From positions 1 to 32,807 of the forward strand of contig CAMVFC010000029.1 of NCBI GenBank assembly GCA_947166655.1: a stretch of DNA of 32,807 nucleotides. Direction: 5' to 3'. Position numbers and translations under genes: made by a program. Origin of the DNA: an uncultured Prevotellaceae bacterium (GTDB lineage: Bacteria > Bacteroidota > Bacteroidia > Bacteroidales > Bacteroidaceae). Shown in pieces: positions 17,881-26,430 of the stretch. The notes under the pieces were generated by a model. The model saw only the letters and a program-made list of their open reading frames with translations, searched no databases and was not told where the DNA came from. The first letter of the stretch is position 1. Every line of letters begins with the position of its first letter.

Positions 17881-18395
17881 TGGAACAGACCATCGAATGC
17901 CTTGACTCGCTGCCCAAAGCCGAACGCTATCAACGGTTTCTGCAAGACTATCGCCTCTTGATCGAAGGCGAAACAGACGTTGTGGCCTTGCTCGCCAACA
18001 CAGCGGCTGCCCTACACGACGCCTTCGGATTCTTCTGGGTGGGTTTCTATGTCACAAAGGACAAACAATGGCTCTCGCTCGGTCCCTTCCAAGGACCTGT
18101 GGCCTGCACACGCATCAAGCGAGGACGCGGCGTCTGCGGCACAGCGTGGGCAGAAGGACGGACACTCGTCGTGCCCGACGTGGATGCCTTTCCCGGACAC
18201 ATCGCCTGCAGTTCGCTCTCACGGTCGGAAATCGTCGTACCCATCTGCCTGTCCGCCGAAAGGCAATCGCAACGCTTCTTCGGCGTCCTTGACATCGACA
18301 GCACGCGCCTTAATGACTTCGACGACGACGACCGCATCGGACTGGAAGCCGTTGTCACAGTACTGTCCAAGGCTTTAAGCCCAATCGAGCATTAG
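17880..18395 (+). CDS. msrC: Free methionine-(R)-sulfoxide reductase (GAF domain)
   Basis: Reduces free methionine-R-sulfoxide, a cytosolic repair activity for oxidised methionine. It is a single GAF domain of 171 aa. The three redox cysteines are present at C76, C86 and C110 with the 10- and 24-residue spacing of the E. coli enzyme (84, 94, 118). Family blocks are LGPFQGPVACTRIKRGRGVC, VPDVDAFPGHIACSS and SEIVVPI. It is last in the dagK-ygiQ-secreted protein run and converges on map; no clear terminator is seen in the 35 bp between them. Confidence 0.95.
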   Translation: MEQTIECLDSLPKAERYQRFLQDYRLLIEGETDVVALLANTAAALHDAFGFFWVGFYVTKDKQWLSLGPFQGPVACTRIKRGRGVCGTAWAEGRTLVVPDVDAFPGHIACSSLSRSEIVVPICLSAERQSQRFFGVLDIDSTRLNDFDDDDRIGLEAVVTVLSKALSPIEH

Positions 18396-18430
18396 AATTA
18401 GGATTAAGACTATCTGACCTTGAAAGAGCG

Positions 18431-19294
18431 TCAGTGCGTCAGTACCTCTACGCCGTGCTCTGTCATCACAAAAGTATGTTCCCATTGGGCGCTGGGCATC
18501 TCGTCCTCGGTGACGATGGTCCATCCGTCCTCTTCGTCGCAAAACACTTCCCACGTGCCCATGTTAATCATAGGCTCAATGGTGAAGACCATACCGGGAA
18601 CAAGCAGCATCCCCGTTCCTTTGTGACCGTAGTGGTCTACATCAGGCTCCTCATGGAACTCCAGCCCCACTCCATGACCGGCCAGGTCGCGCACGACACT
18701 GAAACCATTCTTACGTGCATGTTTCTGAATGGCATTGCCGATATCACCCACGTAAACATAAGGCTTAGAGCACACTTCCTCGCCTATTTTCAGACATTCC
18801 CACGCCACGTCCACGAGTTTCTGCCGGCGGGCATCGGTCTTGCCGCCCACAATGTACATGCGCGAAGCATCGGCATAGTAGCCGTCGAGAATCGTGGTAC
18901 AGTCGACGTTGATGATATCGCCGTCTTCCAACACCTCCCATTCGTTGGGGATTCCATGACACACCACTTCGTTCACACTGGTACAGCACGACTTAGGAAA
19001 GCCTTCATAACCCAGACAGGCAGAAATAGCGCCATGGTCTGCCGTATACTTTGCCACCATGTCGTCGATTTCCAGAGTGGACATGCCCGCATGAATTTTG
19101 TCGGTGAGCATATCCAGTATGCCTGTGTTGACGACCCCGGCACGCCGAATGCCCTCAATCTGCTCGGGGGTTTTTATGAGTGCGCGTGTCGGCACAATTT
19201 TGCCTCGCTCTTGTGCGGCGAGAATAATCCGGTCCATCTCGGTGAGTTCATGTCCCTGCGGGATGATCCAGCGGTTTTTACGTTTTCCGTTCAT
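18431..19294 (-). CDS. map: Methionine aminopeptidase, type I
   Basis: Removes the N-terminal methionine of nascent proteins. The 287-aa enzyme has the five metal ligands of the family: D131 and D142 (11 apart, as in E. coli D97/D108), H207 (GHGVGLEFHEEP), E240 (FTIEPMI) and E272 (WEHTFVMT). About 40 residues precede the usual core start (IKTPEQIEGIRRAG), a longer N-terminus than in E. coli, with basic and Trp/Pro-containing sequence. The ATG at 19294 sits 5 bp after a consensus promoter, so the mRNA would be leaderless; a shorter internal start would avoid that, but no ATG near residue 40 supports it. The promoter lies in the 3' end of the symporter gene upstream. Confidence 0.95.
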   Translation of the reverse strand: MNGKRKNRWIIPQGHELTEMDRIILAAQERGKIVPTRALIKTPEQIEGIRRAGVVNTGILDMLTDKIHAGMSTLEIDDMVAKYTADHGAISACLGYEGFPKSCCTSVNEVVCHGIPNEWEVLEDGDIINVDCTTILDGYYADASRMYIVGGKTDARRQKLVDVAWECLKIGEEVCSKPYVYVGDIGNAIQKHARKNGFSVVRDLAGHGVGLEFHEEPDVDHYGHKGTGMLLVPGMVFTIEPMINMGTWEVFCDEEDGWTIVTEDEMPSAQWEHTFVMTEHGVEVLTH

Positions 19295-19299
19295 GGCTG

Positions 19300-19330
19300 C
19301 AAAGTTACAAAGAATAGGTCAAATGTCAAA
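19300..19330 (-). promoter_or_regulatory. Consensus promoter of map
   Basis: On the minus strand: TTTG (19327-19330), 19 bp, TAACTTTG (19300-19307), then only 5 bp to the ATG. A full consensus match with the start codon at the expected transcription start. Confidence 0.75.
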
Positions 19331-20765
19331 AATATGTTGCGGGAAAGTGTCTGCTTGAAAGCCACAATCCGAAAGCGGTCAGCACCCCGTTGAGCAGAAG
19401 GATCTCGTAGCCGAAGTGATATCCCCAGCAGTCTTGCGCCAGGCGTGACAACAGATAACAAGCGATTGGGCTGACCACACAGACGACGGGTATCCAGGCG
19501 GCACGCGGTTGGCATCGCTTCGCGAAAAGACCGACGGCAAAGAGCCCGAGCAGAGGGCCATAGGTATAGGACGCAATCGTGTAGACTGCGTCGATAACGC
19601 TCGTGCTGTTCACTACCCTGAAGACGAGGATAAACAGGAAGACTGCCACAACGACGGCCAGGTGGACGCACTGCCGCAAACGTTTATCGTCGGGGCGCTC
19701 CATCAAATCGATGCAGACGCAGGTGGTCAACGCTGTCATGGCACTATCGGCACTGGAGAAAGCGGCGGCAGAGATGCCAAGCGCAAAAATCCATAGAACA
19801 CTCTGCCCCAGATAGCCGCCAACCACGAGCGAAGGAAGAACCTCGTCGCCTTTGGCTGGAAGGACGATGCCGTGATGGGAGGCATAGAGGTACATCCACA
19901 CGCCCAAAGCCAGGAACAGCAGATTCACGGGGAAGTATAGAATGCCATTGACAAGCATATTCTTTTGCGAATCTCTCAGGGTACGACATGTGAGGTTCTT
20001 CTGCATCATGTCTTGGTCGAGTCCCGTCATCACTACCACAATAAACGCACCGCTGAGGAACTGCTTCCAGAAAGCCTGCCGCGACGACCAGTCGTCCCAG
20101 ACGAAGACGCGACTCATGGGGCTGTCGGCAATCTGGCATACGGCCTGTTGCAGCGTCCATCCCTCCGCATGGAGAAAAGCACGAATGATAAGCAGCAGAG
20201 CCACCAGCAGGACTATCGTCTGCAGGCAGTCGGTCCAAACGATGGTGGCAATGCCTCCTCGGCGGGTATATAGCCAGATCAACGACAAGAGTATCAGCGC
20301 CGAAAGACCGAACGGCACGCCCAGGGGATCGAACACCAGCTGCTGCAAAATGGAACAGACGAGGAAGAGCCGCACGGCCGCCCCCACGAATTTCGACAGC
20401 AGGAAGAAGGAGGCACCCGTATGGTATCCCGTCCGGCCAAAGCGATGCTGCAGATAGGTGTAGATGGAGGTCACCCCCAGACGATAATAGACTGGCAGGA
20501 GGACAAAGGCCACGAGGGCATATCCCAGGATGAACCCAAGGCACATCTGCAAATAGGTCATCTCCGTGGTGCGTACCATCCCAGGAACGCTGACAAAGGT
20601 GACACCGCTGAGCGAAGCGCCCAACATGCCAAAAGCGACGGCCCACCAAGGGGACCGCCGCTCTGCCCGATAAAAAGTATCGTTAGAAGAGACCTTGCCT
20701 GCTGTCAGTCGTGAAATCATCAACAGCAGCAGGAAATACGCTATGAAGACGGAAGCAAGGAACAT
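19326..20765 (-). CDS. Sodium:solute symporter family transporter
   Basis: A 479-aa integral membrane protein with about 12-13 hydrophobic helices, of the SSS/SLC5 family that imports solutes with sodium. Family-typical parts are the early region with FYRAERRSPWWAVAFGMLGASLSGVTFVS (written here in two overlapping family blocks: WWAVAFGMLGASLSG and VTFVSVPGMV), TSIYTYLQHRFGR, GGIATIVWTD, MTGLDQDMMQKNLTCR and SAAAFSSADSAMTALTTC. The substrate cannot be read from sequence. It starts 12 bp after the acidic-tail protein gene and likely shares its promoter. Confidence 0.92.
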   Translation of the reverse strand: MFLASVFIAYFLLLLMISRLTAGKVSSNDTFYRAERRSPWWAVAFGMLGASLSGVTFVSVPGMVRTTEMTYLQMCLGFILGYALVAFVLLPVYYRLGVTSIYTYLQHRFGRTGYHTGASFFLLSKFVGAAVRLFLVCSILQQLVFDPLGVPFGLSALILLSLIWLYTRRGGIATIVWTDCLQTIVLLVALLLIIRAFLHAEGWTLQQAVCQIADSPMSRVFVWDDWSSRQAFWKQFLSGAFIVVVMTGLDQDMMQKNLTCRTLRDSQKNMLVNGILYFPVNLLFLALGVWMYLYASHHGIVLPAKGDEVLPSLVVGGYLGQSVLWIFALGISAAAFSSADSAMTALTTCVCIDLMERPDDKRLRQCVHLAVVVAVFLFILVFRVVNSTSVIDAVYTIASYTYGPLLGLFAVGLFAKRCQPRAAWIPVVCVVSPIACYLLSRLAQDCWGYHFGYEILLLNGVLTAFGLWLSSRHFPATYF

Positions 20766-20777
20766 CTGTCGGAGAAA

Positions 20778-21593
20778 TTATTCCAGCACGGAGAGACCAG
20801 CGGTATCATCGTCCACGTCTTCCTTGACATCTGCCTCGGGAGCGTAGCTGGAGTAGAAGGTATCGTCATCTACCGAGGGTTGTACATCCTCGTCATCATC
20901 CTCCTCATCCTCGTCCTCTACCTCGTCAATGACGTCTTCGTCATCATCCTCATCCGAACGACGGCGCCGGTTACCTTCTTCGTCGTAAGCGTCCTCCGTG
21001 ATAGAACGAAGTTTGGTGACAGGGGCTTTTTTCTTCGCAAAAATAGCTTCCACCCACGTGCCTTTTTGTATCTCCAGTACTTCGTAGCCGTCTGCGACTT
21101 TCTTCTCCAGCGTACCGCCTGCGGCATGAATACGTGTGGCAGGGAGGGTCGTCGTAGAAATGTCGAAACCACTCTCGATGATATCTTTCACCGAGAGAGG
21201 GATACTCTCCCACCCGCCTCCGAAGTTGCGGTCGATGAGTTCGAGCAGGGTAGCTGCTGTAATATGCTTGATATTCTCATAGCTGAGGTCGTTCAGCCGT
21301 GTGATGGAACGACGACGTATGGCCACGTCGCCTTTGCGCGCATCGCAACGTGCAAAAGTCGCCCATTCACCATTCGTGTATTTGGCATTCTCGCGCTCGT
21401 CGGTGCTGTCGAAGTGCACCACCTCGTATGCCAAACGAATGGTATTGAGAAGCTTCTCCTCGCAGGGAGGGAAACCTTCATCCGTGCGCTCTTTCTCCCA
21501 TAATTGTACAATCTCATCCTCACTCACGTCCCAGACATTGTTGCTGTTCAGGTCAAGAATGGACTCTAACTGTTCTTCTTTTTGCTTTGCCAT
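20778..21593 (-). CDS. Hypothetical protein with strongly acidic C-terminal region
   Basis: 271 aa, no recognised family. Residues 1-~195 look like a folded, charged domain with LNTIRLAYEVVHFDSTDE, RRRSITRLNDLSYENIKHI and GGWESIPLSVKDIIESGF. About 196-271 is low-complexity: a short basic stretch (RRRR), then a run rich in Asp and Glu (around 215-240), ending in an acidic tail. No signal peptide or membrane segment, so probably cytosolic. It is first in a minus-strand operon with the symporter. A consensus promoter lies upstream at 21639-21670. Probably a lineage-specific Bacteroidales protein; the function is unknown. Confidence 0.8.
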   Translation of the reverse strand: MAKQKEEQLESILDLNSNNVWDVSEDEIVQLWEKERTDEGFPPCEEKLLNTIRLAYEVVHFDSTDERENAKYTNGEWATFARCDARKGDVAIRRRSITRLNDLSYENIKHITAATLLELIDRNFGGGWESIPLSVKDIIESGFDISTTTLPATRIHAAGGTLEKKVADGYEVLEIQKGTWVEAIFAKKKAPVTKLRSITEDAYDEEGNRRRRSDEDDDEDVIDEVEDEDEEDDDEDVQPSVDDDTFYSSYAPEADVKEDVDDDTAGLSVLE

Positions 21594-21638
21594 TTATATT
21601 TAATAAGGTGTAAAAGAGGGGTTATCCATTTGTGGGCG

Positions 21639-21670
21639 CAAAGATAGTGCGAAAAGATTACATCGCCAAA
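21639..21670 (-). promoter_or_regulatory. Consensus promoter of the acidic-tail protein/symporter operon
   Basis: On the minus strand: TTTG (21667-21670), 20 bp, TATCTTTG (21639-21646), 45 bp before the ATG. Confidence 0.8.
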
Positions 21671-21735
21671 TTTTCATCTCAGGATTTTTGTGTAATTTTA
21701 TAGGGATATTTTGCATTTATTCCATAATTTATGCC

Positions 21736-21743
21736 TACCTTTG
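21736..21743 (+). promoter_or_regulatory. -7 box for the tryptophanase-like gene
   Basis: TACCTTTG, 51 bp before the ATG at 21795. TTTG at 21710-21713 is 22 bp upstream, slightly longer than the usual spacing. The leader shows no recognisable tna-type peptide. Confidence 0.6.
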
Positions 21744-21794
21744 CGCCGCAGACACTTAAAATACGAGACTTTTAACAAACAAACGTAACCCAAC

Positions 21795-23246
21795 ATGTCA
21801 AACGTAAAATTTTATCAACCAGAGCACCAGGTGCCTCTGGAAATGCACAAAGTGCGCGTGGTTCAAAAGCTCACCCTCCTACCTGTGGAAGAGCGTCTGC
21901 GTGCCATTCAGGATGCAGGCAACAACACTTTTCTGCTTCAGAACAAGGACATCTATATGGACATGCTCACCGACTCCGGTGTCAACGGCATGACCGACCT
22001 GCAGGTGGCGGCCATGATGCAGGCCGACGACTCCTATGCTGGCTCTGAGACATTTAACCGTGTGAAAGCTGCTGTGAAAGAGGTCTTCGGAACCGACAAT
22101 GTCCTGCCAGCCCACCAGGGACGCGCCTGCGAGAATATTCTGGCAGAAGCATACGTGAAACCTGGAATGGTAACCATCATGAACTTCCACTTCACCACGA
22201 CGAAAGCGCACATCACGCGTCTCGGCGGCGAAGTCATTGAAGTTGTCAACAAAAAAGGCTTATTGCCGCAAAGCGACGATCCTTTCAAGGGTGACTTCGA
22301 CCTCGACCTGCTTCGTGCCACCATCGAGCAATATGGCCCTGAGAAGGTGGCCTTCGTGCGTATCGAGGCCGGCACCAACCTGATTGGCGGACAGCCCGTC
22401 TCGCTGGAGAACATGCTGGCCGTGGCCGACATCTGCCACGATTATGGCGTGCGCTCCGTGCTCGATGCATCGCTGCTGCAGGACAACGTCTACTTCATGA
22501 AGACCAGAGAGGCACAGTGCAAGTTCATGACGACCAAGGAAATCTATCATCTGCTGGCTGCCAAGTGCGACATCGTATACTTCTCAGCACGCAAACTTGG
22601 TTTCTCACGCGGCGGTATCATCACCAGCGTCAATCCTAAGTTCACGAACGAGATGATGGAGTACGTGCCGCTCTATGAAGGATTCCTCACTTACGGTGGT
22701 ATGGAAGTACGCTCCATGGAAGCCATGGCTCAAGGCCTGTACGAGTCACTCGACATGGAATATATCAACCAGGGTCCCGAGTTCATCGCCTATCTGGTGA
22801 AGGAGCTGGACGACTACGGAGTGCCTGTCATCAAGCCCGCAGGAGGCTTGGGCGCTCACCTCAACTGCTCTGAGTTCGTGCCGAAGATGCCTCACAACAA
22901 GTATCCTGCCGCCGCTGTAGGTGCCGCCCTGTACATTGCCGGTGGCATCCGTGGCATGGAGCGCGGTACGGTGTCGGAACAGCGCGAACCTGACGGCACG
23001 GAACGCTATGCAGAACTGGAGTTGCAGCGTCTGGCAGTGCCACGCCGCGTCTTCACGCTGAGCCAGATAAAATACTGTGCCGACCGCGTGAAATGGGTTT
23101 GGGACAACCGCAACATCATCGGCGGACTGAAGTGGACCTATGAGCCTTCAGTGCTACGATTCTTCTTCGGACGCATGAAGGAAATCGGACACTGGCAGGA
23201 AGACCTGGCCACCAAGTTCCGCGAAGACTTCGGCGACTCGTTATAG
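21795..23246 (+). CDS. Tryptophanase-like beta-eliminating lyase (divergent subgroup)
   Basis: A 483-aa PLP enzyme of the tryptophanase / tyrosine phenol-lyase family, which cleaves aromatic amino acids to indole or phenol, pyruvate and ammonia. Family blocks are clear: MDMLTDSGVNGM, DDSYAGSETF, PAHQGRACEN (R110 conserved), IGGQPVS, LYEGFLTYGGM and the YEPSVLRFFFGR end. The PLP lysine is K257 in FSARKLGF. Some cofactor-pocket positions differ from classical enzymes: DSARFAEN becomes DASLLQDN, so the Arg that contacts the PLP O3' is Leu227, and SAKKDG becomes SARKLG. Most homologs of this subgroup are annotated as tryptophanase, but the substrate should be treated as open. It has its own promoter and is monocistronic. 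Confidence 0.85.
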   Translation: MSNVKFYQPEHQVPLEMHKVRVVQKLTLLPVEERLRAIQDAGNNTFLLQNKDIYMDMLTDSGVNGMTDLQVAAMMQADDSYAGSETFNRVKAAVKEVFGTDNVLPAHQGRACENILAEAYVKPGMVTIMNFHFTTTKAHITRLGGEVIEVVNKKGLLPQSDDPFKGDFDLDLLRATIEQYGPEKVAFVRIEAGTNLIGGQPVSLENMLAVADICHDYGVRSVLDASLLQDNVYFMKTREAQCKFMTTKEIYHLLAAKCDIVYFSARKLGFSRGGIITSVNPKFTNEMMEYVPLYEGFLTYGGMEVRSMEAMAQGLYESLDMEYINQGPEFIAYLVKELDDYGVPVIKPAGGLGAHLNCSEFVPKMPHNKYPAAAVGAALYIAGGIRGMERGTVSEQREPDGTERYAELELQRLAVPRRVFTLSQIKYCADRVKWVWDNRNIIGGLKWTYEPSVLRFFFGRMKEIGHWQEDLATKFREDFGDSL

Positions 23247-23336
23247 GTGGGTTCTGTAAATTAGCTTTGGAATATTTGTTAATTAAAAGAATACGCCTAA
23301 GTTAACTCAATAAAAGTTTCGCTTGTTCATGAACTT

Positions 23337-23471
23337 ACAGATTGCACGGATCCTACAGATTCAACTCGTCCTCATTATGACGCTTTCGGTTCACTATTAC
23401 ACTGATGTAACTCATTAACATAGTAGCGAATTAATATGGAAAAGGAAATCTGTAAAATCTGTGTAATCTGT
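23337..23471. repeat. Intergenic inverted repeat with 25-bp arms
   Basis: The arm at 23337-23361 and the reverse complement of 23447-23471 match at 21 of 25 positions, all four differences being transitions. Each arm contains repeated ACAGATT. They flank 85 bp without coding signal, between the lyase and flavoprotein genes. This could be a small MITE-like palindromic element or a dispersed repeat. Confidence 0.6.
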
Positions 23472-23518
23472 GGTACAGGACAACATCCGAAAGTTCAACT
23501 ATTCCTAAAATTCATCCC

Positions 23519-24136
23519 ATGAAGGTTCTACTCATCAACGGAAGTCCTCGTTCCAATGGCAACACTCGTCTGGCGCTTGAGGAAGTAGCCACCACACTGC
23601 AAGCCGAGGGCATCGAGACAGAAATTATCAACATAGGCAAGCAAGCTGTCCAAGGCTGTATTGCTTGCGGTTGGTGCGGACGCGAAGGACGATGCACCTT
23701 CCGCGACGACCTCTATCACCAGGTGATGCGTGTCATAAAAGATGACATCGACGGCCTCGTCGTGGGGTCACCCGTGTATTATGGTGGCCCTAACGGATCG
23801 CTCTGTGCACTACTTGACCGCGTATTCTATTCGCTGGGCCCCGACCTTCAGTTCAAGCCTGGAGCCAGCGTTGTCGTATGTCGTCGTGGCGGAGCCTCAG
23901 CAGCTTTCGACCGCCTGAACAAGTATTTTGCCATATTGAATATGCCGCTCGTCACGTCGCAATACTGGAACATGGTCTATGGCCAAACTCCTGGACAGGC
24001 GGCTCAGGATGAAGAAGGAATGCAAACCATGCGCACCTTGGGGCGCAACATGGCCTGGATGATCAAGAAGTTGAACACACGCGAGGACGGACATCCGACA
24101 CACGAACCACTCGCCCGGACGAACTTCATTCGCTAA
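23519..24136 (+). CDS. Flavodoxin-fold NADPH-dependent FMN reductase / iron-sulfur flavoprotein-like
   Basis: A 205-aa flavodoxin-like protein: KVLLINGSPRSNGNTRLAL is the FMN phosphate loop, GLVVGSPVYYGGPNGSLCALLDR the second flavin loop. Cysteines C47, C50, C53 and C59 form C-x2-C-x2-C-x5-C, which fits the compact cysteine motif of Isf-type iron-sulfur flavoproteins, so a [4Fe-4S] cluster is plausible. Likely a cytosolic redox enzyme transferring electrons between NAD(P)H or ferredoxin and an unknown acceptor. It is alone between a repeat-containing intergenic region and a bidirectional terminator. Confidence 0.9.
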   Translation: MKVLLINGSPRSNGNTRLALEEVATTLQAEGIETEIINIGKQAVQGCIACGWCGREGRCTFRDDLYHQVMRVIKDDIDGLVVGSPVYYGGPNGSLCALLDRVFYSLGPDLQFKPGASVVVCRRGGASAAFDRLNKYFAILNMPLVTSQYWNMVYGQTPGQAAQDEEGMQTMRTLGRNMAWMIKKLNTREDGHPTHEPLARTNFIR

Positions 24137-24160
24137 CCAATTGGGAGTTCATCCCCAATC

Positions 24161-24202
24161 AAAAAAGAGCTGTCTCAATGACCATTGAGACAGCTCTTTT
24201 TT
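24161..24202. terminator. Bidirectional terminator between flavoprotein and fcl
   Basis: A perfect 20-bp stem (24161-24180 with 24183-24202) around a 2-nt loop. The outer ends are six A and six T, so it can stop transcription on both strands. It serves the convergent flavoprotein and fcl genes. Confidence 0.95.
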
Positions 24203-24223
24203 AATCGATTGAGCGTTTAGGGT

Positions 24224-25168
24224 TTATCGCTCAGCACGCATAGGATTGTTCAGGAAGTCATCGTAGGACAGACGTATTCCATCTTCCAGTTCTGTGTGAT
24301 AAGTCCAACCTAAGCGTGTGGCTTTGGAGACATCCAGCAGCTTACGCGGTGTACCGTTGGGGCGCGTGGTATCCCATTTGATTTCTCCCTCATACCCGAC
24401 GACCTTAGCCACCAGTTCTGTGAGGGCCTTGATGGTCAGTTCTTTACCCGTACCGGCATTGACGGTCTCATTGCCAGAATAGTTATTCATGAGGAACACA
24501 CACAGGTTCGCCAGATCGTCCACGTAGAGGAACTCGCGCAGAGGTGAGCCGTCACCCCAGCAGGTAACTTCTTTTAAGCCTGCCACCTTAGCCTCATGGA
24601 AGCGACGGATAAGTGCAGGAAGCACATGACTGTGCTCAGGATGATAGTTGTCATTGGGACCATAGAGATTCGTGGGCATCACGGAGATGTAGTCCGTACC
24701 ATACTGACGGTTCAGGAACTCGCAGTATTTCAGTCCACTAATCTTAGCCAGTGCATAAGCTTCATTGGTCTTCTCCAGTTCACCTGTTAGCAAACAACTC
24801 TCGGGCATCGGCTGAGGCGCCATGCGGGGATAGATACAGGAGGAACCTAAGAACTCAAGCTTCTTGCAGCCATTCTTCCACGCAGCATGGATGACATTCA
24901 TTTCGAGCACCATATTGTCGTACATGAAATCAGCCAAAGCCGACTGGTTGGCAACGATACCACCAACCTTAGCTGCCGCGAGAAAAACATATTCAGGACG
25001 TTCCTGCTCGAAGAACGCTTCGACCTCAACCTGACGAGTCAAGTCGAGTTCTGCATGTGTGCGGGTAATGATGTTCGTGTAGCCCTGTCGGTTAAGTTCG
25101 CGGACAATGGCAGAACCTACCATACCGCGGTGACCGGCTACATAAATCTTGGATTGTTTGTCCATCAT
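24224..25168 (-). CDS. fcl: GDP-L-fucose synthase
   Basis: Epimerase/reductase making GDP-L-fucose from GDP-4-keto-6-deoxymannose with NADPH, the last step of the de novo pathway begun by Gmd. The 314-aa SDR protein has GHRGMVGSA (cofactor loop, about 12-20), the [10 protein letters not shown] block, GSSCIYP and the Y-x3-K catalytic pair in [38 protein letters not shown] is present in shortened family form around [12 protein letters not shown] and VLPALIRRF. The start could be either of two adjacent Met codons. It lies 32 bp after the nucleotidyltransferase-kinase fusion in the gmd-fusion-fcl operon and ends at a strong terminator. Confidence 0.97.
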   Translation of the reverse strand: MMDKQSKIYVAGHRGMVGSAIVRELNRQGYTNIITRTHAELDLTRQVEVEAFFEQERPEYVFLAAAKVGGIVANQSALADFMYDNMVLEMNVIHAAWKNGCKKLEFLGSSCIYPRMAPQPMPESCLLTGELEKTNEAYALAKISGLKYCEFLNRQYGTDYISVMPTNLYGPNDNYHPEHSHVLPALIRRFHEAKVAGLKEVTCWGDGSPLREFLYVDDLANLCVFLMNNYSGNETVNAGTGKELTIKALTELVAKVVGYEGEIKWDTTRPNGTPRKLLDVSKATRLGWTYHTELEDGIRLSYDDFLNNPMRAER

Positions 25169-25200
25169 AGTCGTATGAATAAAGAATCTATTAAATCTTT

Positions 25201-26430
25201 TTATCGCATGTTAGACGGGCGCCGGGCCGTCAAGGGTATGGCTTCTGCATGGGCCGCACAGAAGGAGGAGACTTCATTCACGACGAGTGCCAGATAACCA
25301 CCGCCGCCGGCACCGGCGAGCTTCCATGCATGCACTCCTTCAACGCTGGACCAGCGGTCAATAGCCTGCTCGATTTCCTCCGTCCGCTCGCCGTCCGGCA
25401 ACCAGGGATGAATCATGCCAGGGAACATGTCCACCTGAGCACGGAAAGAAGCGAGATAGCTCTCGGCAAAAGCATCAAAATCACAACGCAAGATGGCATC
25501 CCAACAAGCATCTGCCGCTGCGACCAACGCCTGCACTTTGCGAAGTGAGACATCCTTTCCTTCCACGACGGAACAACCAGGTCGACGAGGTGTCAAGGGA
25601 ATAAGACAGAGATGAGATTCGAGCCACGAGAGCACTCCGTCATCCTCACAGGTCTCGATACGCGAAGGCCAAAAGCGACCCTCGTAATAGTGACGTGCCA
25701 GACCAGGAACGCAGATACCGATGGCATCTTGTGCACCACTGATGATACCGTCAGAACGCTCTGGCGTATTCTCATAGCAGAAGACGAGGCGTGCCAACTT
25801 CTGCGGATCCATGTCGGGCAGCTTCTGCGGCCATAACTCACGGATGAGATTACGTGTGGAAGTACTCAAGCCGCAACGGTCACGAATATCGAAGGTGGGT
25901 TCCAGCGAAAGCGTCAGCGCCCATCCGGGAGCCAGTTTTGAGACGCTGGGCTGATCGATCCACGTACCAGCCAAATCCAACCGCGTGGGCAGCTGGCAGT
26001 CTTGCTTTAGTGCCGTGGAACTACGGGCCATGAGACCTTCATGGGGTGTTCGTTGGAGCACCACATAGCGGATACCACGACGCTTGCACAACTCTCGTTT
26101 GGCTGGGCTGTCACCGTCGCAGTTGACAACCAGGATATCTGGCTGTACAATATCCAACGTCGGTTCAAAATCGAGGATGCCACTGCCGGCATTGATGTAT
26201 GCTCGATGCACGTATCGAATGCTGCTGACCATAAACAGACGTTCCTGTTCGGGATAGCGGGTCGCGTGGTGCTTATAGTGAAGAATGGTCTCGTCGGAAC
26301 CGATACCGACATGCAACTCACCATATTCAGCAGCTTGCCGGAAGAACTCGACATGGCCGCTGTGTAACAAGTCATAGCATCCCGAGACAAAAACGCGGGG
26401 AGGATGGTTCATCGTATTCGGGACCTTCAT
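25201..26430 (-). CDS. Fusion of HxGH nucleotidyltransferase and GHMP-kinase-like domain
   Basis: A 409-aa two-domain protein. Residues ~12-145 are a cytidylyltransferase-like domain: [14 protein letters not shown] has the H23-x-G-H26 motif, followed by VGIGSDE. Residues ~147-400 look like a sugar-type GHMP kinase: [14 protein letters not shown], a GLSTST loop (187-192) in place of the usual [15 protein letters not shown] and a C-terminal [12 protein letters not shown]. Such pairs usually phosphorylate a sugar and then activate it to a nucleotide sugar. The order matches Fkp (nucleotidyltransferase then kinase) but the nucleotidyltransferase fold differs, and it is the reverse of HldE. Its ATG overlaps the gmd stop (ATGA), and fcl follows, so a role in GDP-fucose or a related deoxysugar is likely; substrate unknown. 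Confidence 0.82.
   Translation of the reverse strand: MKVPNTMNHPPRVFVSGCYDLLHSGHVEFFRQAAEYGELHVGIGSDETILHYKHHATRYPEQERLFMVSSIRYVHRAYINAGSGILDFEPTLDIVQPDILVVNCDGDSPAKRELCKRRGIRYVVLQRTPHEGLMARSSTALKQDCQLPTRLDLAGTWIDQPSVSKLAPGWALTLSLEPTFDIRDRCGLSTSTRNLIRELWPQKLPDMDPQKLARLVFCYENTPERSDGIISGAQDAIGICVPGLARHYYEGRFWPSRIETCEDDGVLSWLESHLCLIPLTPRRPGCSVVEGKDVSLRKVQALVAAADACWDAILRCDFDAFAESYLASFRAQVDMFPGMIHPWLPDGERTEEIEQAIDRWSSVEGVHAWKLAGAGGGGYLALVVNEVSSFCAAHAEAIPLTARRPSNMR

Noticed and set aside
18434..19393. Plus-strand frame opposite map and the symporter end
   Set aside because: All metal ligands of methionine aminopeptidase are on the minus strand; the plus frame is a shadow.
21600..21794. tna-type leader peptide before the tryptophanase-like gene
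   Set aside because: No short frame with a critical Trp codon and no terminator-like structure seen in the 51-nt leader.
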